A DNA stretch of 64,000 nucleotides from an uncultured Lachnobacterium sp. (GTDB taxonomy: Bacteria; Bacillota; Clostridia; Lachnospirales; Lachnospiraceae): positions 68,575 through 132,574 of the forward strand of contig CALAST010000079.1 in assembly GCA_937889225.1 (NCBI GenBank). The letters are read 5' to 3'. The notes under the pieces were generated by a model, which saw only the letters and a program-made list of their open reading frames with translations, had not been told where the DNA came from and searched no databases. Both the position numbers and the translations under genes were made by a program. Position 1 is the first letter of the stretch, and every line of letters starts with the position of its first letter. Shown here one piece after another: positions 7,733-17,839 of the stretch.

Positions 7733-10192
7733 TTACTTTCCAAAAGTACTTTCAAATTCCTCCAATGACATTAAAACCTTCCTTGGCTTTGTTCCCTCTT
7801 CCGGTCCTACAATGCCTGCTTCTTCTAACTGGTCCATAATACGTGCAGCTCGATTAAATCCAACTTTCAAATATCGTTGCAACATACCAATTGATGCTTT
7901 CTCTTTATCAATAATAATACTTGCTGCTTCCATAAAATAAGAATCTTTTCCATCTCCTCCTGCATCCGCATCGGAAATAGAAACCATATTGCTATTGGAA
8001 CTATTTTCCATATTTTCCAGTTTCTGCTGAACCTCTGCATTATAGTGGGCATTTCCATTCGCTTTTGTAATATAATCCACAACGGCAGCAACTTCGTTAT
8101 CCGACACAAATGCTCCTTGTACACGGATTGGCTTTGGAACACCTTGCGGATTAAAGAGCATATCGCCTTTTCCTAAGAGTTTTTCTGCTCCATTCATATC
8201 CAAAATAGTACGTGAGTCCACGCCGGAAGTTACTGCAAATGCAATACGGCTTGGCATATTCGCCTTAATCAAACCTGTAATGACGTTTACGGATGGTCTT
8301 TGTGTCGCAATTACCAAATGAATACCTGCAGCTCTTGCAAGCTGTGCCAATCGGCAAATCGCTTCTTCTACATCGTTGGAAGCAACCATCATAAGGTCAG
8401 CTAACTCGTCTACAATAATTACAATCTGTGGTAATTTCTTCGGTTTTTCCTGTCCTTCCGGTAGACTAAGTGCATCAATTTTTGTATTATATCCATTGAT
8501 TTCACGCACACCTGCTTTTGCAAATTTATCATAACGTTCCATCATTTCTGCAACTGCCCAATGCAAGGCACCTGCTGCCTTTTTCGGGTCCGTTACAACA
8601 GGAATCATTAGATGCGGAATTCCATTATAAACACTAAGCTCTACAACTTTAGGGTCTATCATAATCAGTTTTACTTCTTCCGGTTTTGCCTTATATAAAA
8701 TACTCATGATAATTGTATTGATACAAACGGATTTACCCGAACCGGTTGCACCTGCAATCAATACATGTGGCATTTTTGCAATATCCGTAACCGTTGTTTT
8801 GCCCGCAATATCCTTTCCTACTGCAAAACTGATTTTCGAAGATGCATTTTGAAATTCATTCGATTCTATCAATTCGCGGAAAGAAACCATGACATTTTCC
8901 TTATTCGGAACTTCAATACCAACCGCAGCTTTTCCCGGAATTGGTGCTTCAATACGGATATCCGCAGCCGCAAGATTTAATTTAATGTCATCAGCAAGAT
9001 TTACAATTTTGCTTACCTTTACGCCCACTTCCGGCTGAAGCTCAAAACGTGTAACGGCAGGTCCGCAACTGATATCTGTTACCGTAACATTTACACCAAA
9101 TGTTTTTAAGGTGTTCTCTAATTTTTGTGCAGTTTCTCGTAATTGATTTTGCGTATTTCCTACACGTTTGTTAACAGCCGGCTTTAATAGCGATACCGGA
9201 GGAAAAACATAATTTTTAAAACTTTCTGCGGACTCCGTTGCGATCTCATTCGTTACATCACCTACCGCTTTTTCAATCTCATCTGCAGTACTACTGCTAC
9301 GCATTTTTCGTGTACTTTTTTCCTTTACAACCGGCTGTGCTACCGTTTCCGGTGATGTAAGCTCCTCATCACTTATAAAATCACCTACAATTTTAGGTCC
9401 TGCCTTAGATTTTACATTTTTCTTTTCTTCTGAGACTTCCGGCAAAGAAAGTACATCTTTTACATGAAGTTCATTTAACTCATCTGTCATGGTTGCAGAC
9501 TTTCTATCAACCACCTTTGCTCCTATGGCAACACCGGACACTTTTTTGTCCATTCGAAGTTGTTTCTCCTGCACTTTTGTCCTGCGATATTCCTGATAAC
9601 GCTCATTGTTTTCTTTAGCAGACTCATAAACTCTTTGTCCGCCTTTTTTAAATTCTTTTATTGCGGATTTTTCAGTTATAATGACCAAACAAATAATAAG
9701 TACGACAATGTCTATGATATATGTACCGATGACACCAAATGCTTGACTGATATAATATCCCAAAAAACCGCCGATAATGCCACCGCCCAGCTTGTTTTCA
9801 TAACTATATTGAAATGCTTCCAATGGCTTCATCACAGAATTCCCCGATGCGACCATTGCCGTAAACATGCATAAAAACATCGTAAAAATACCGGCCGCAA
9901 CAAGTTTGATAGTTGCAAAATGATTTCCTTTGTTCGATACTGCAAAAAAACTTCCCAGCATAAGCACAATTGGAAAAATATAAGCAATAATTCCAAATAA
10001 TCCAAATAAAAAGCTGCTGACTCCATTGCCAACTGCCCCTCCTACACCAAAGTTACTAATCATGAGCAGAAGGGAACATGCAATGATTGTCCATAAAATA
10101 ATTTCAACGCGGAAAGACTCTGCTTTTTTTAAATCTGCCGCATTTTTCTTTGTTGTTTTTCTTTTGGAAGAAGTCTTTTTCTTCTTCGCCAT
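7733..10192 (-). CDS. ftsK: DNA translocase FtsK/SpoIIIE
   Basis: The 819-residue protein has a lysine-rich N-terminus and four or five membrane segments at about 25-180. A variable linker to about 350 follows, then the FtsK motor with Walker A GATGSGKS near residue 480 and Walker B IVIIVDELADLM. The C-terminal gamma winged helix, which reads DNA polarity sequences, contains FNRAARIMDQLEEAGIVG. It pumps chromosomal DNA through the division or sporulation septum. The start has GGAGG nine bases upstream. The ClpP-like protease gene lies upstream in the same direction, as tepA lies next to spoIIIE in Bacillus. Confidence 0.95.
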   Translation of the reverse strand: MAKKKKTSSKRKTTKKNAADLKKAESFRVEIILWTIIACSLLLMISNFGVGGAVGNGVSSFLFGLFGIIAYIFPIVLMLGSFFAVSNKGNHFATIKLVAAGIFTMFLCMFTAMVASGNSVMKPLEAFQYSYENKLGGGIIGGFLGYYISQAFGVIGTYIIDIVVLIICLVIITEKSAIKEFKKGGQRVYESAKENNERYQEYRRTKVQEKQLRMDKKVSGVAIGAKVVDRKSATMTDELNELHVKDVLSLPEVSEEKKNVKSKAGPKIVGDFISDEELTSPETVAQPVVKEKSTRKMRSSSTADEIEKAVGDVTNEIATESAESFKNYVFPPVSLLKPAVNKRVGNTQNQLRETAQKLENTLKTFGVNVTVTDISCGPAVTRFELQPEVGVKVSKIVNLADDIKLNLAAADIRIEAPIPGKAAVGIEVPNKENVMVSFRELIESNEFQNASSKISFAVGKDIAGKTTVTDIAKMPHVLIAGATGSGKSVCINTIIMSILYKAKPEEVKLIMIDPKVVELSVYNGIPHLMIPVVTDPKKAAGALHWAVAEMMERYDKFAKAGVREINGYNTKIDALSLPEGQEKPKKLPQIVIIVDELADLMMVASNDVEEAICRLAQLARAAGIHLVIATQRPSVNVITGLIKANMPSRIAFAVTSGVDSRTILDMNGAEKLLGKGDMLFNPQGVPKPIRVQGAFVSDNEVAAVVDYITKANGNAHYNAEVQQKLENMENSSNSNMVSISDADAGGDGKDSYFMEAASIIIDKEKASIGMLQRYLKVGFNRAARIMDQLEEAGIVGPEEGTKPRKVLMSLEEFESTFGK

Positions 10193-10227
10193 TTATAATA
10201 ACCTCCAAAATATCCATAAAATTATGT

Positions 10228-10270
10228 CAAGCGGATATTTGCCATCCGTTTGCTGCTTACTCAAAATAGA
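10228..10270. repeat. Dispersed intergenic repeat, copy 2
   Basis: A copy with the core CAAGCGGATATTTGCCATCCG, in which CGGAT and ATCCG form a small hairpin, followed by TGCTGCTTACTCA. It lies just upstream of ftsK. Confidence 0.55.
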
Positions 10271-10343
10271 ACTCTGCATATCCTATTCTAAAGAAAGTCA
10301 TTGAAACATACTATACCATATTTTGGCGGTCTTGTCATCTAAT

Positions 10344-11018
10344 CTATTTGTTTTTTATTAAATCCTTAAGTTTTGCAAATGCTTCGGAAATTCCACCAAT
10401 TTCATTAATCAGACCTATCTCTACAGCTTCTTTCCCCACCAAAATCGTCCCAACATCTTTTGTCAGCATCTGCGTATTCATCATAAGTTCCTCAATCTTT
10501 TTGTAATCCGCCTCACAATGATTTGTGATAAACGTAATAATTCTATCCTGCATACGCTTGAAATAATCATATGTCGCCGGTGCACCAATCACCGTGCCGC
10601 TCATTCGCACCGGATGAATCACCATCGTACCGCTTGGAACAATCATGGAATAATCCGTAGAAACAGCAAGCGGAACGCCAATCGAATGGCTTCCACCTAA
10701 CACAAGGGAAACCGTCGGTTTGCTCAAAGAAGCGACCATCTCTGCAATCGCAAGTCCGCTTTCCACATCACCGCCAACTGTATTTAAAAGCAGCAATACT
10801 CCATCAATTTTTTTGTCATCTTCAATTTCTGCAAGTCTTGGCAAGATATGTTCATACTTTGTTGTTTTCGTATTGGAAGGTAAACACTCATGCCCTTCGA
10901 TTTCCCCGATAATGGAAATAAGATAAATTGTCACATCATTATCTTGCAATACGCTTTGTCCATACTCTTTTAATTCATCCTGTTGTTCGTTTACTTCATT
11001 GTTTGCATTTTCGCCCAT
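10344..11018 (-). CDS. ClpP-family serine protease, TepA-like
   Basis: A 224-residue protein of the Clp/crotonase fold. The N-terminal 25 residues are acidic and polar. The oxyanion region LLLNTVGGDVESGLA and the nucleophile segment GGSHSIGVPLA are clear, followed by the histidine in VIHPVRMSG. This pattern is that of TepA (YmfB), a ClpP relative found beside spoIIIE in Bacillus and linked to protein export and spore formation. No membrane segment is visible. It lies upstream of ftsK in the same orientation with a gap of about 150 bases that holds a repeat copy. Confidence 0.85.
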   Translation of the reverse strand: MGENANNEVNEQQDELKEYGQSVLQDNDVTIYLISIIGEIEGHECLPSNTKTTKYEHILPRLAEIEDDKKIDGVLLLLNTVGGDVESGLAIAEMVASLSKPTVSLVLGGSHSIGVPLAVSTDYSMIVPSGTMVIHPVRMSGTVIGAPATYDYFKRMQDRIITFITNHCEADYKKIEELMMNTQMLTKDVGTILVGKEAVEIGLINEIGGISEAFAKLKDLIKNK

Positions 11019-11161
11019 AATGTATACTCCTTTTTCGATAACTCTGTTCTTATTTATAAAATTATGTACTGTCTATGTATCTGTTAAGCAGTACATAACT
11101 CCAAAATGTCCCTGTTCCCACGTAGCTGCTAATAAACTTAGAGCCAACTTAAACCGTATAA

Positions 11162-11190
11162 AAAACGGACACCATAATGGTGTCCGTTTT
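11162..11190 (-). terminator. Rho-independent terminator of glgA
   Basis: A perfect 13-base stem (AAAACGGACACCA with TGGTGTCCGTTTT) with a three-base loop, followed in the minus direction by a T-run. It ends the glgA transcript. Confidence 0.9.
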
Positions 11191-11206
11191 AGTATGTACA
11201 TTTTTT

Positions 11207-12664
11207 TTAGTTATATTCACCAAGGAGATAGTTGTATAATCCTTCATAACGGAATTTAGAAGCATTCCATGAGAAGTCTTTTGTCATACCTCTGTCAACA
11301 ATCTGATTCCATTCATTTCTGTTATCATAGTAGATATGTTTTGCGTAGTTGATTACGTATAACATTTCATCTGCATTGTAGTTAGAGAATGAGAATCCAT
11401 CACCTGTGTTATCAAATTCATTGTATGGAATAACAGTATCTTTTAATCCACCTGTTTCACGTACAATCGGAACTGTACCATGACGGAAAGAGATTAACTG
11501 TGTAAGTCCACATGGCTCAAATCTGGATGGCATTAAGAATGCATCTGCAGCTGCGTATAATTTACGAGCTAATTCATCATTATAGCAGATGTTTGCAGAA
11601 ACACGATCCGGATATTTCCAAGCATAGTGACGGAACATATTTTCATACTGTGGTTCACCTGTACCAATAATTACGAACTGTGTATGTTCATCTACAATAC
11701 CTTCCATTACGTAATTGATAAGGTCAAGACCTTTCTGGTCAGTCAGACGGGAAACAAGACCAATCATGAATTTATTATTGTCTACTGTAAGACCAAGGTC
11801 TTTTTGTAATGCTTCTTTATTCTGTGATTTTTTCTGTCTCCAGTTTCCTTCATTGTAATTTACATAAAGTTTTGCATCAGTATCCGGATTATAGTTGCTG
11901 TAATCAATACCGTTTACGATACCCTGTAAGTCATAATGACGTGCAGAAAGTAATCCTTCTAATCCTTCACCATAAGCTTCTGTCTGAATTTCGTATGCAT
12001 AAGTATCACTAACAGTTGTGATGTAATCAGCGTATACAAGACCGCCTTTTAACATGCTTGCATCTTTTTTGAATTCCAATTTATCCGGTGTGAATAAGGA
12101 TTTATCAAAACCGGTAAGACCCTGCATCGTCTTAATATCCCAGATACCCTGGAATTTTAAGTTATGGATAGTCATGATTGATTTAATTCCCCAGAAGAAA
12201 GAATCTCCCTGGAAATCTGTCTTTAAGAATACCGGAACAAAGCCTGTCTGCCAGTCATGGCAATGAATGATATCAGGACGGAATCCGATAAGTGGTAACA
12301 TAGAAAGAACTGCTTTATCAAAGAACGTAAATTTCTCGATATCACCACGAGTATCACCATAAGGAACTACGCAGTTGAAATATTCCTGATTATCAATGAA
12401 GTAATATGTAATGCCTTCAAATTGGTATTGAAGAACACCTACATATTTGTTTGGAATATAAGTTCCGGAACCCATATAAAAATGAGTTACATATTCCATC
12501 TGATTGCGGAAATATTCCGGAATACAAGAATAGTTTGGAATTACGACTCTAACATCCCATTGTTCCTTATCAAATTCTTTTGGTAATGCACCACAAACGT
12601 CAGCGAGTCCGCCCGTTTTAATGAATGGAACACATTCTGAAGCTACGAAAAGTATTTTTTTCAT
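11207..12664 (-). CDS. glgA: Glycogen synthase (ADP-glucose type, GT5)
   Basis: A 485-residue glucosyltransferase that extends alpha-1,4-glucan from ADP-glucose. The N-terminal KTGGLADV (Lys16) binds the sugar nucleotide, and the C-terminal half contains PSRFEPCGLTQL and GTVPIVRETGGL. The frame can be extended to 12706, but the ATG at 12664 has AGGGGG six bases upstream and gives the family's normal MKKILFVASE start. No glgB, glgC or glgP is present nearby, so this is a stand-alone gene with its own terminator. Confidence 0.95.
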   Translation of the reverse strand: MKKILFVASECVPFIKTGGLADVCGALPKEFDKEQWDVRVVIPNYSCIPEYFRNQMEYVTHFYMGSGTYIPNKYVGVLQYQFEGITYYFIDNQEYFNCVVPYGDTRGDIEKFTFFDKAVLSMLPLIGFRPDIIHCHDWQTGFVPVFLKTDFQGDSFFWGIKSIMTIHNLKFQGIWDIKTMQGLTGFDKSLFTPDKLEFKKDASMLKGGLVYADYITTVSDTYAYEIQTEAYGEGLEGLLSARHYDLQGIVNGIDYSNYNPDTDAKLYVNYNEGNWRQKKSQNKEALQKDLGLTVDNNKFMIGLVSRLTDQKGLDLINYVMEGIVDEHTQFVIIGTGEPQYENMFRHYAWKYPDRVSANICYNDELARKLYAAADAFLMPSRFEPCGLTQLISFRHGTVPIVRETGGLKDTVIPYNEFDNTGDGFSFSNYNADEMLYVINYAKHIYYDNRNEWNQIVDRGMTKDFSWNASKFRYEGLYNYLLGEYN

Positions 12665-12773
12665 ATTTAACCCCCTAATATTAATATTTTTGTCTTTGAT
12701 TAACAATGAAATACATTATTGAGGTAAGTATAACATAATTAAATTAATTAAACAAGTTTTTAGAGAATTTTAT

Positions 12774-13502
12774 TTATTCTTCCCAGTTGTGGTACACTTC
12801 CTGCACGTCGTCTTCTGCATCAAGCAAGTCTAAGATTTTGTTGATATTCTTCAAATCTGTTTCATCCGTTAAAGTAACATATGTCTGTGGAATCATGCTG
12901 ACTTCTGCTGATGCCATAGTAATGTTTGCTTCTTCTAATGCTTTACGTACAGTTTCAAGTTCTGTAGGAACCGTTGTAATTTCAAAACTATCCTCTTCTT
13001 CTGAAAAATCTTCTGCACCTGCATCTAAAGCGAGCATCATTAAATCATCCGGGTCCATGTCACATTCTTCTTTATCAATAAGAATCTGTCCTTTTTCATC
13101 GAACATATAAGACACACATCCCTGTGTACCAATGCTTCCGTTTCCTTTTGTAAATGCATTTCTTACATTGGAAGCAGTACGATTCTTATTATCTGTTAAA
13201 CATTTTACAATGATGGCTGTTCCGCTTGGACCATAGCCTTCGTATGTAGCATATTCATAGTTTACATTACTTCCTTCACCGGAGGCTTTTTTAATACCTC
13301 TTTCGATAGTATCGTTTGGCATATTGTTAGATTTTGCTTTTGCAATAATCTGTGCTAATTTATAGTTGTTTGTCGGGTCTGGTCCGCCTTCTTTTACTGC
13401 AACTGCGATTTCACGTCCAATGATAGTGAAAATCTTACCTTTTGCAGCATCGTTTTTTTCTTTTTTATGTTTGATATTCGCAAATTTGGAATGTCCTGAC
13501 AT
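12774..13502 (-). CDS. yebC: YebC/PmpR-family regulatory protein
   Basis: The protein has 242 residues and matches the YebC family over its full length. It starts with MSGHSKFANIKHKKEK and contains AKSNNMPNDTIERGIKK. Family members act as transcription regulators or, as recent work on YebC and YeeI-type proteins shows, as factors that help ribosomes through proline-rich stretches. A GAGGAA RBS precedes the ATG. The gene is monocistronic in appearance. Confidence 0.93.
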   Translation of the reverse strand: MSGHSKFANIKHKKEKNDAAKGKIFTIIGREIAVAVKEGGPDPTNNYKLAQIIAKAKSNNMPNDTIERGIKKASGEGSNVNYEYATYEGYGPSGTAIIVKCLTDNKNRTASNVRNAFTKGNGSIGTQGCVSYMFDEKGQILIDKEECDMDPDDLMMLALDAGAEDFSEEEDSFEITTVPTELETVRKALEEANITMASAEVSMIPQTYVTLTDETDLKNINKILDLLDAEDDVQEVYHNWEE

Positions 13503-13577
13503 AATAATTCCTCTTTTCTAAATAGTTTTATATTTTAAAGTATTAGAGAATACTTTCATGCATATATTTTAACGCTA

Positions 13578-14510
13578 TTAGGCTTCTTCTGCTTTCGTAA
13601 TTCGAACCTGACGAATAATTCGATTTTCTACAGACTGAATTTCGAATGTATAACCAAGTGCTGTAATGCTCTCCGTTTCACCATCATTTGGAATCTTTTC
13701 CAACAATGAAATCAAAAGTCCGTTTAAAGTTTCAAAAGCATCTTCTTCTACCGGAAGCGGAATGACTTCTAATACATCTCGAAGCTCTGTCAATCCATCT
13801 AATGTATAACTTCCATCCGATTCCATAGAAAGCACATCTTCTTCTTCATCATGCTCATCTTCAATATTTCCTACAATTTCTTCCAGAATGTCTTCCATTG
13901 CCACAATGCCTGAAGTCTGTCCATATTCATCAATGACAACGCACAAATGATTCTTATCGGACTGCATCTGTGTAAATAAAGTACCAATGCTGAGCGTTTC
14001 CGGAATAAAATCCACTGCACGGATTAATTTCGGAATATCCTTAATAGACGTACGGAAAAACTCATTTCGCTGACAGAAAGAAAAGGCATCCTTAATGTGC
14101 AATATACCAATAATATTATCAATATCCTCTAAATATACGGGTATACGTGAACGCCCTGTTTCTACAATAAATGAAATTGCATCGTAGTAGCTTATCTCTC
14201 CATCAATTGCAGTAATGCTTTTACGGTGAGTCATAATATCTTTTGCTTCTTTTTCTCCAAATTCAAAAATATTATGAATCATCTCTGCTTCCGATGCAAG
14301 AAGAACGCCTTGTTCATGTCCTTCTTTTACCATGGAAATGATTTCTTCTTCCGTTACATCTTCTTCCGCACCATGCATAGCGTTTTTCATTTTTTTTGTT
14401 AAATCTTTGCGGAATAAAACTAATATTCCAATTACGACAATTAATAAAATCACAATAATTGCCATCAAACCCATGATTAAATAATAATAGGGGTCTGTAG
14501 TTTCGTTCAT
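13578..14510 (-). CDS. HlyC/CorC-family CBS-domain protein with a single membrane segment
   Basis: A 310-residue protein. One hydrophobic segment at about 8-32 anchors it, then come two CBS domains (about 80-200, containing DIMTHRKSI and DEYGQTSGIVAMEDILEEIVG). A CorC_HlyC domain follows at about 225-305. Classical relatives carry a four-helix DUF21 domain that binds divalent metal; here only one helix is left, so the protein is shorter than typical CNNM transporters. A role in sensing magnesium, cobalt or nucleotides is likely. The frame extends to 14591, but the ATG at 14510 has AAGGAG seven bases upstream. Confidence 0.85.
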   Translation of the reverse strand: MNETTDPYYYLIMGLMAIIVILLIVVIGILVLFRKDLTKKMKNAMHGAEEDVTEEEIISMVKEGHEQGVLLASEAEMIHNIFEFGEKEAKDIMTHRKSITAIDGEISYYDAISFIVETGRSRIPVYLEDIDNIIGILHIKDAFSFCQRNEFFRTSIKDIPKLIRAVDFIPETLSIGTLFTQMQSDKNHLCVVIDEYGQTSGIVAMEDILEEIVGNIEDEHDEEEDVLSMESDGSYTLDGLTELRDVLEVIPLPVEEDAFETLNGLLISLLEKIPNDGETESITALGYTFEIQSVENRIIRQVRITKAEEA

Positions 14511-14620
14511 TTTACTTCTCCTTTTGTTATAATATTGAATGTTGTATAAACAAACAATATCATAATAGCATGGAGCTGTATGTTTCGTCAAGTTATGGTT
14601 GCTACCGGAACAGTAATAAG

Positions 14621-14965
14621 CTATGTATACAGTTCCAGACTAATTCCCAACGCTTTGTCAATTTCCCGAAGCATTTGGTTATCCAAATGACAAACTTTAT
14701 CTTTCAATCGTTTTTTATCAATAGTTCTGAGTTGCTCCAACAAAACCACCGAATCTTTTGCAAGGTCATATTTTTCACTATCTAACTCTACATGGGTAGG
14801 AAGTTTCGCTTTGTGCATCTGCGATGTAATAGCAGCACAAATTACAGTCGGACTGTGGCGGTTTCCCACATCGTTTTGTACAATCAGTACCGGACGGATA
14901 CCGCCTTGCTCCGAACCTACTACCGGACGTAAATCAGCATAATAAATATCGCCTCTCAAAATCAT
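14621..14965 (-). CDS. MazF/EndoA-type mRNA endonuclease
   Basis: The 114-residue protein is a full-length PemK/MazF toxin. Arg24 in [12 protein letters not shown] and Thr47 in AAITS match the catalytic pair of Bacillus EndoA. It should cut mRNA at short U-rich sites. In Bacillus and many Clostridia a ribbon-helix-helix antitoxin gene lies between alr and this gene. Here only 98 bases separate them, with no frame long enough for an antitoxin. The order alr-mazF is otherwise conserved, so the two are probably co-transcribed. Confidence 0.93.
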   Translation of the reverse strand: MILRGDIYYADLRPVVGSEQGGIRPVLIVQNDVGNRHSPTVICAAITSQMHKAKLPTHVELDSEKYDLAKDSVVLLEQLRTIDKKRLKDKVCHLDNQMLREIDKALGISLELYT

Positions 14966-15063
14966 ATTCTGTCACACTCCGTTTACTTGGTATAACAGTA
15001 TTATCTCCAAGTTTTTCGAAGATATTCAAAGCGAAGTATAACTTTGGTCACAATATATCATTG

Positions 15064-16209
15064 TTATTGTTCATCTGAAACATAACAATATACTCTTGGA
15101 ACACGCGGTGTAATCAAACAGGCAAATTCATAATTAAAGCGACCGGAAATTTCACCTAATTCTTCCATGGTGATAACTTCATCTTTATCTTTTCCTAAAA
15201 GGGTTACTTCATCACCTTGCATAACGCCTTTGATATGGGTTACATCTACCATAAACTGATCCATGCATACCCTTCCGCAAATAGGTGCTTTTTGACCGCG
15301 AATCAACACGTATCCTGCATTGGAAAGCCCTCTTGCATATCCATCGCCATATCCGACAGGAATGGTTGCAATCAGCTTCTTAGAAGGTGTTACGTAAGTT
15401 CCACCATAACTGATGCTTCTTCCGGCTTCCAGTTCTTTCAAAAATGAAATTCTGCTCTTTAATGACATAACCGGTTTCAATTCTATATTTTCTTTTTTTA
15501 CTTCGTCAGACGGCCACAAACCATATAAAATGATACCGGCTCTTACCATATTCATGTTTGCACCCGGAACATCTACAATGCCTGCACTATTCGAACAATG
15601 CTTAAATGGAATATCAATTCCTCGTTCTTCCAGCATTTGACACATTTTACGGAATAATCCAATCTGTTCAAATGTTGCAGTTTTATCAGATTCATCTGCT
15701 TTGGCAAAATGAGTGAAAATCCCTTCAATGCAGATATTCGGTAAAACAGAAATCTGCTCTATCACTTTGACGGTTTCTTCATTTACCTGAAAGCCAATCC
15801 TGCTCATACCCGTATCTATTTTTATATGAATATGACAATTTTTCTTTTTTGCTACTGCCAATTTCGATAATGTGAGTGCTGTTTCCAAATCACAAACACA
15901 AGAACGAATATCGTGTTCGATGATAGTTTCATACTGTTCATCAAAACTAACACCCAAAACCAAAATTGGTTTTTTTCTGCCGTCATCTATCAGACGTTTT
16001 GCCTCATCTACTGTTGCAACTCCATACCCCCAAAGATATGAAACATCTTCAATCGCCTCTGCAATTGGAAGTGCACCATGTCCATAAGCGTCTGTTTTGA
16101 TAATTGCAAGTACCTTTGTATTTTCTTGAATTGTTTTATGAATTGATTCTAAATTGGATAATACTGCAGATAAATTGATTCCTGCATATACTCTACTGGT
16201 TTCCATCAT
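15064..16209 (-). CDS. alr: Alanine racemase
   Basis: A PLP enzyme of 381 residues that supplies D-alanine for peptidoglycan. The PLP lysine is in AIIKTDAYGHG (Lys38), and the second catalytic tyrosine is in ISYGGTY. Two adjacent ATGs at 16209 and 16206 both follow GGTGGAG. The start overlaps the 3' end of the nnrE/D gene by 17 bases, so the genes are translationally coupled. It sits in one transcription unit from the coiled-coil gene at 18456 through nnrE/D, alr and mazF. Confidence 0.97.
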   Translation of the reverse strand: MMETSRVYAGINLSAVLSNLESIHKTIQENTKVLAIIKTDAYGHGALPIAEAIEDVSYLWGYGVATVDEAKRLIDDGRKKPILVLGVSFDEQYETIIEHDIRSCVCDLETALTLSKLAVAKKKNCHIHIKIDTGMSRIGFQVNEETVKVIEQISVLPNICIEGIFTHFAKADESDKTATFEQIGLFRKMCQMLEERGIDIPFKHCSNSAGIVDVPGANMNMVRAGIILYGLWPSDEVKKENIELKPVMSLKSRISFLKELEAGRSISYGGTYVTPSKKLIATIPVGYGDGYARGLSNAGYVLIRGQKAPICGRVCMDQFMVDVTHIKGVMQGDEVTLLGKDKDEVITMEELGEISGRFNYEFACLITPRVPRVYCYVSDEQ

Positions 16210-17839
16210 GCTCCACCTTATTCCAAATTTCTTTTAATCCTTCTATAATATCCTGTGCACACATGCCGTGTGTACCTGTTTTTTTTGCTGCCATATCACC
16301 GGCTAATCCATGTAAAAATACACCATATGCCGCAGCTAATTCTTTTTTCATGCCTTGTGCAAGAAATGTACCGATAATACCAGTAAGCACATCTCCGCTT
16401 CCAGCCGTAGCCATGCCGTTATTTCCTGACAGATTCAAATAAATCGGCATTTCTTCATCAGCAATTATTGTTCGAAAGTCTTTTAAGACACAAGTTATGT
16501 GATATTGTTTTGCAAAATTGATTGCTGTTTCTATGAAACTTTCCTGTATTTGTGATACTGTTTTTCCGGTTAATCTTACCATTTCGCCAAGATGTGGAGT
16601 GATAATTGTTTGTGCCGGAAAGAAAGGTAATTGTCCTATCATCTTTGATTCTGCATTTTGTGAGCTTTCCGATAAAATATTTTTTGACAAAATATTTAAT
16701 GCATCCGCATCCAAAAGAAGTGGTACACGGATGTTTCGAATAACCTCATACACCAATTTTTCAGAATAAGATGAAGTTCCGATTCCCGGACCAAGAACAA
16801 CAGCATCTGCCCATTCTAAATGTTCTTGTAAATCTTCATATCCGAATAATGATTCTCCGGTTTTAATGTCTTTTAAATATTTTGCTTCGCAATCATTCAT
16901 TTGAGAATGGATTTTATTATTACATTTCGTTTCTTCATATGTAGCAAGAATTGCTTCGGGAACAGCAGTCTGCAAAATAATGCGATTTTCTTCTCTTGTA
17001 TAAATTTTTACTAATCCTGCTCCTGTCCGATATGCAGCCTCTGCCGCAAGAATTGCCGCTCCTGCCATATTTTTTGTTCCGGCAATAATCAAAAGTTTGC
17101 CATATGTTCCTTTATTGGAGTGTTCAGGTCGTTTCGGCAATTTATATAAATCAGATAATTCCAAAGCAGCAGCTAATGGTTTTTGGTTCAACCAGCTTTT
17201 TGCAGTAATGCCAATAGGGGTACAAATAAGTTTTCCCGTATATTCATTTCCCGGCCATAAGAAATGTCCGATTTTTTCAAAGGAAAATGTAATCGTATAA
17301 TCACAAGATACAGCTGCACCAAGCTGTTTGCCATTATCCGAGCAAATTCCACTTGGGATATCGACTGCCAATTTTATCCCGGAAAGGTGATTGATATCCT
17401 CGATTACTTGAATATATTCAGAGCTCAAGCTGCGTGATAAACCGGTTCCAAATATCGCATCAATAACAAAATCATAAGAAGATGCAAAAATTTTTTCCAT
17501 AGAATCTGCGACAGGAAAACAATACGTATCATATATATTTTTCTGAACAGAACATAATTCTGAATATCTTGCAGAGATTCTATAACTTTTTGGAACATAG
17601 CAAACTTCTGTATGTATGCCCTGCTCATTCAAAAGACGTGCAATCGCAATTCCATCTCCTCCATTATTACCTGAACCACAAAATACAATTCCATTTTTAC
17701 ATGGCAGATTCAATGCTAAGAATTCACGCACAAATCCTATTGCTGCTTGTTCCATCAGCACAACTCCCGGTACATGGAAATAATCAGATGTATTATTATC
17801 CAGAAGTTTCATTTCCATTCCTGTTACTAAATATTTCAC
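16193..17839 (-). CDS. nnrD: Bifunctional NAD(P)H-hydrate epimerase and ADP-dependent dehydratase
   Basis: A 548-residue fusion that repairs damaged NADH and NADPH. The N-terminal YjeF_N domain (about 1-215) has CGSGNNGGDGIAIA and carries the epimerase. The C-terminal kinase-like domain (about 235-540) has VLGPGIG and NNGMATAGSGDVLTG, which bind the ADP. The start is a GTG at 17839 preceded by AAGGAAA; it overlaps the stop of the upstream gene by four bases (GTGA). The insertion around residues 310-335 is lysine- and acid-rich. Confidence 0.95.
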   Translation of the reverse strand: MKYLVTGMEMKLLDNNTSDYFHVPGVVLMEQAAIGFVREFLALNLPCKNGIVFCGSGNNGGDGIAIARLLNEQGIHTEVCYVPKSYRISARYSELCSVQKNIYDTYCFPVADSMEKIFASSYDFVIDAIFGTGLSRSLSSEYIQVIEDINHLSGIKLAVDIPSGICSDNGKQLGAAVSCDYTITFSFEKIGHFLWPGNEYTGKLICTPIGITAKSWLNQKPLAAALELSDLYKLPKRPEHSNKGTYGKLLIIAGTKNMAGAAILAAEAAYRTGAGLVKIYTREENRIILQTAVPEAILATYEETKCNNKIHSQMNDCEAKYLKDIKTGESLFGYEDLQEHLEWADAVVLGPGIGTSSYSEKLVYEVIRNIRVPLLLDADALNILSKNILSESSQNAESKMIGQLPFFPAQTIITPHLGEMVRLTGKTVSQIQESFIETAINFAKQYHITCVLKDFRTIIADEEMPIYLNLSGNNGMATAGSGDVLTGIIGTFLAQGMKKELAAAYGVFLHGLAGDMAAKKTGTHGMCAQDIIEGLKEIWNKVEHDGNQ

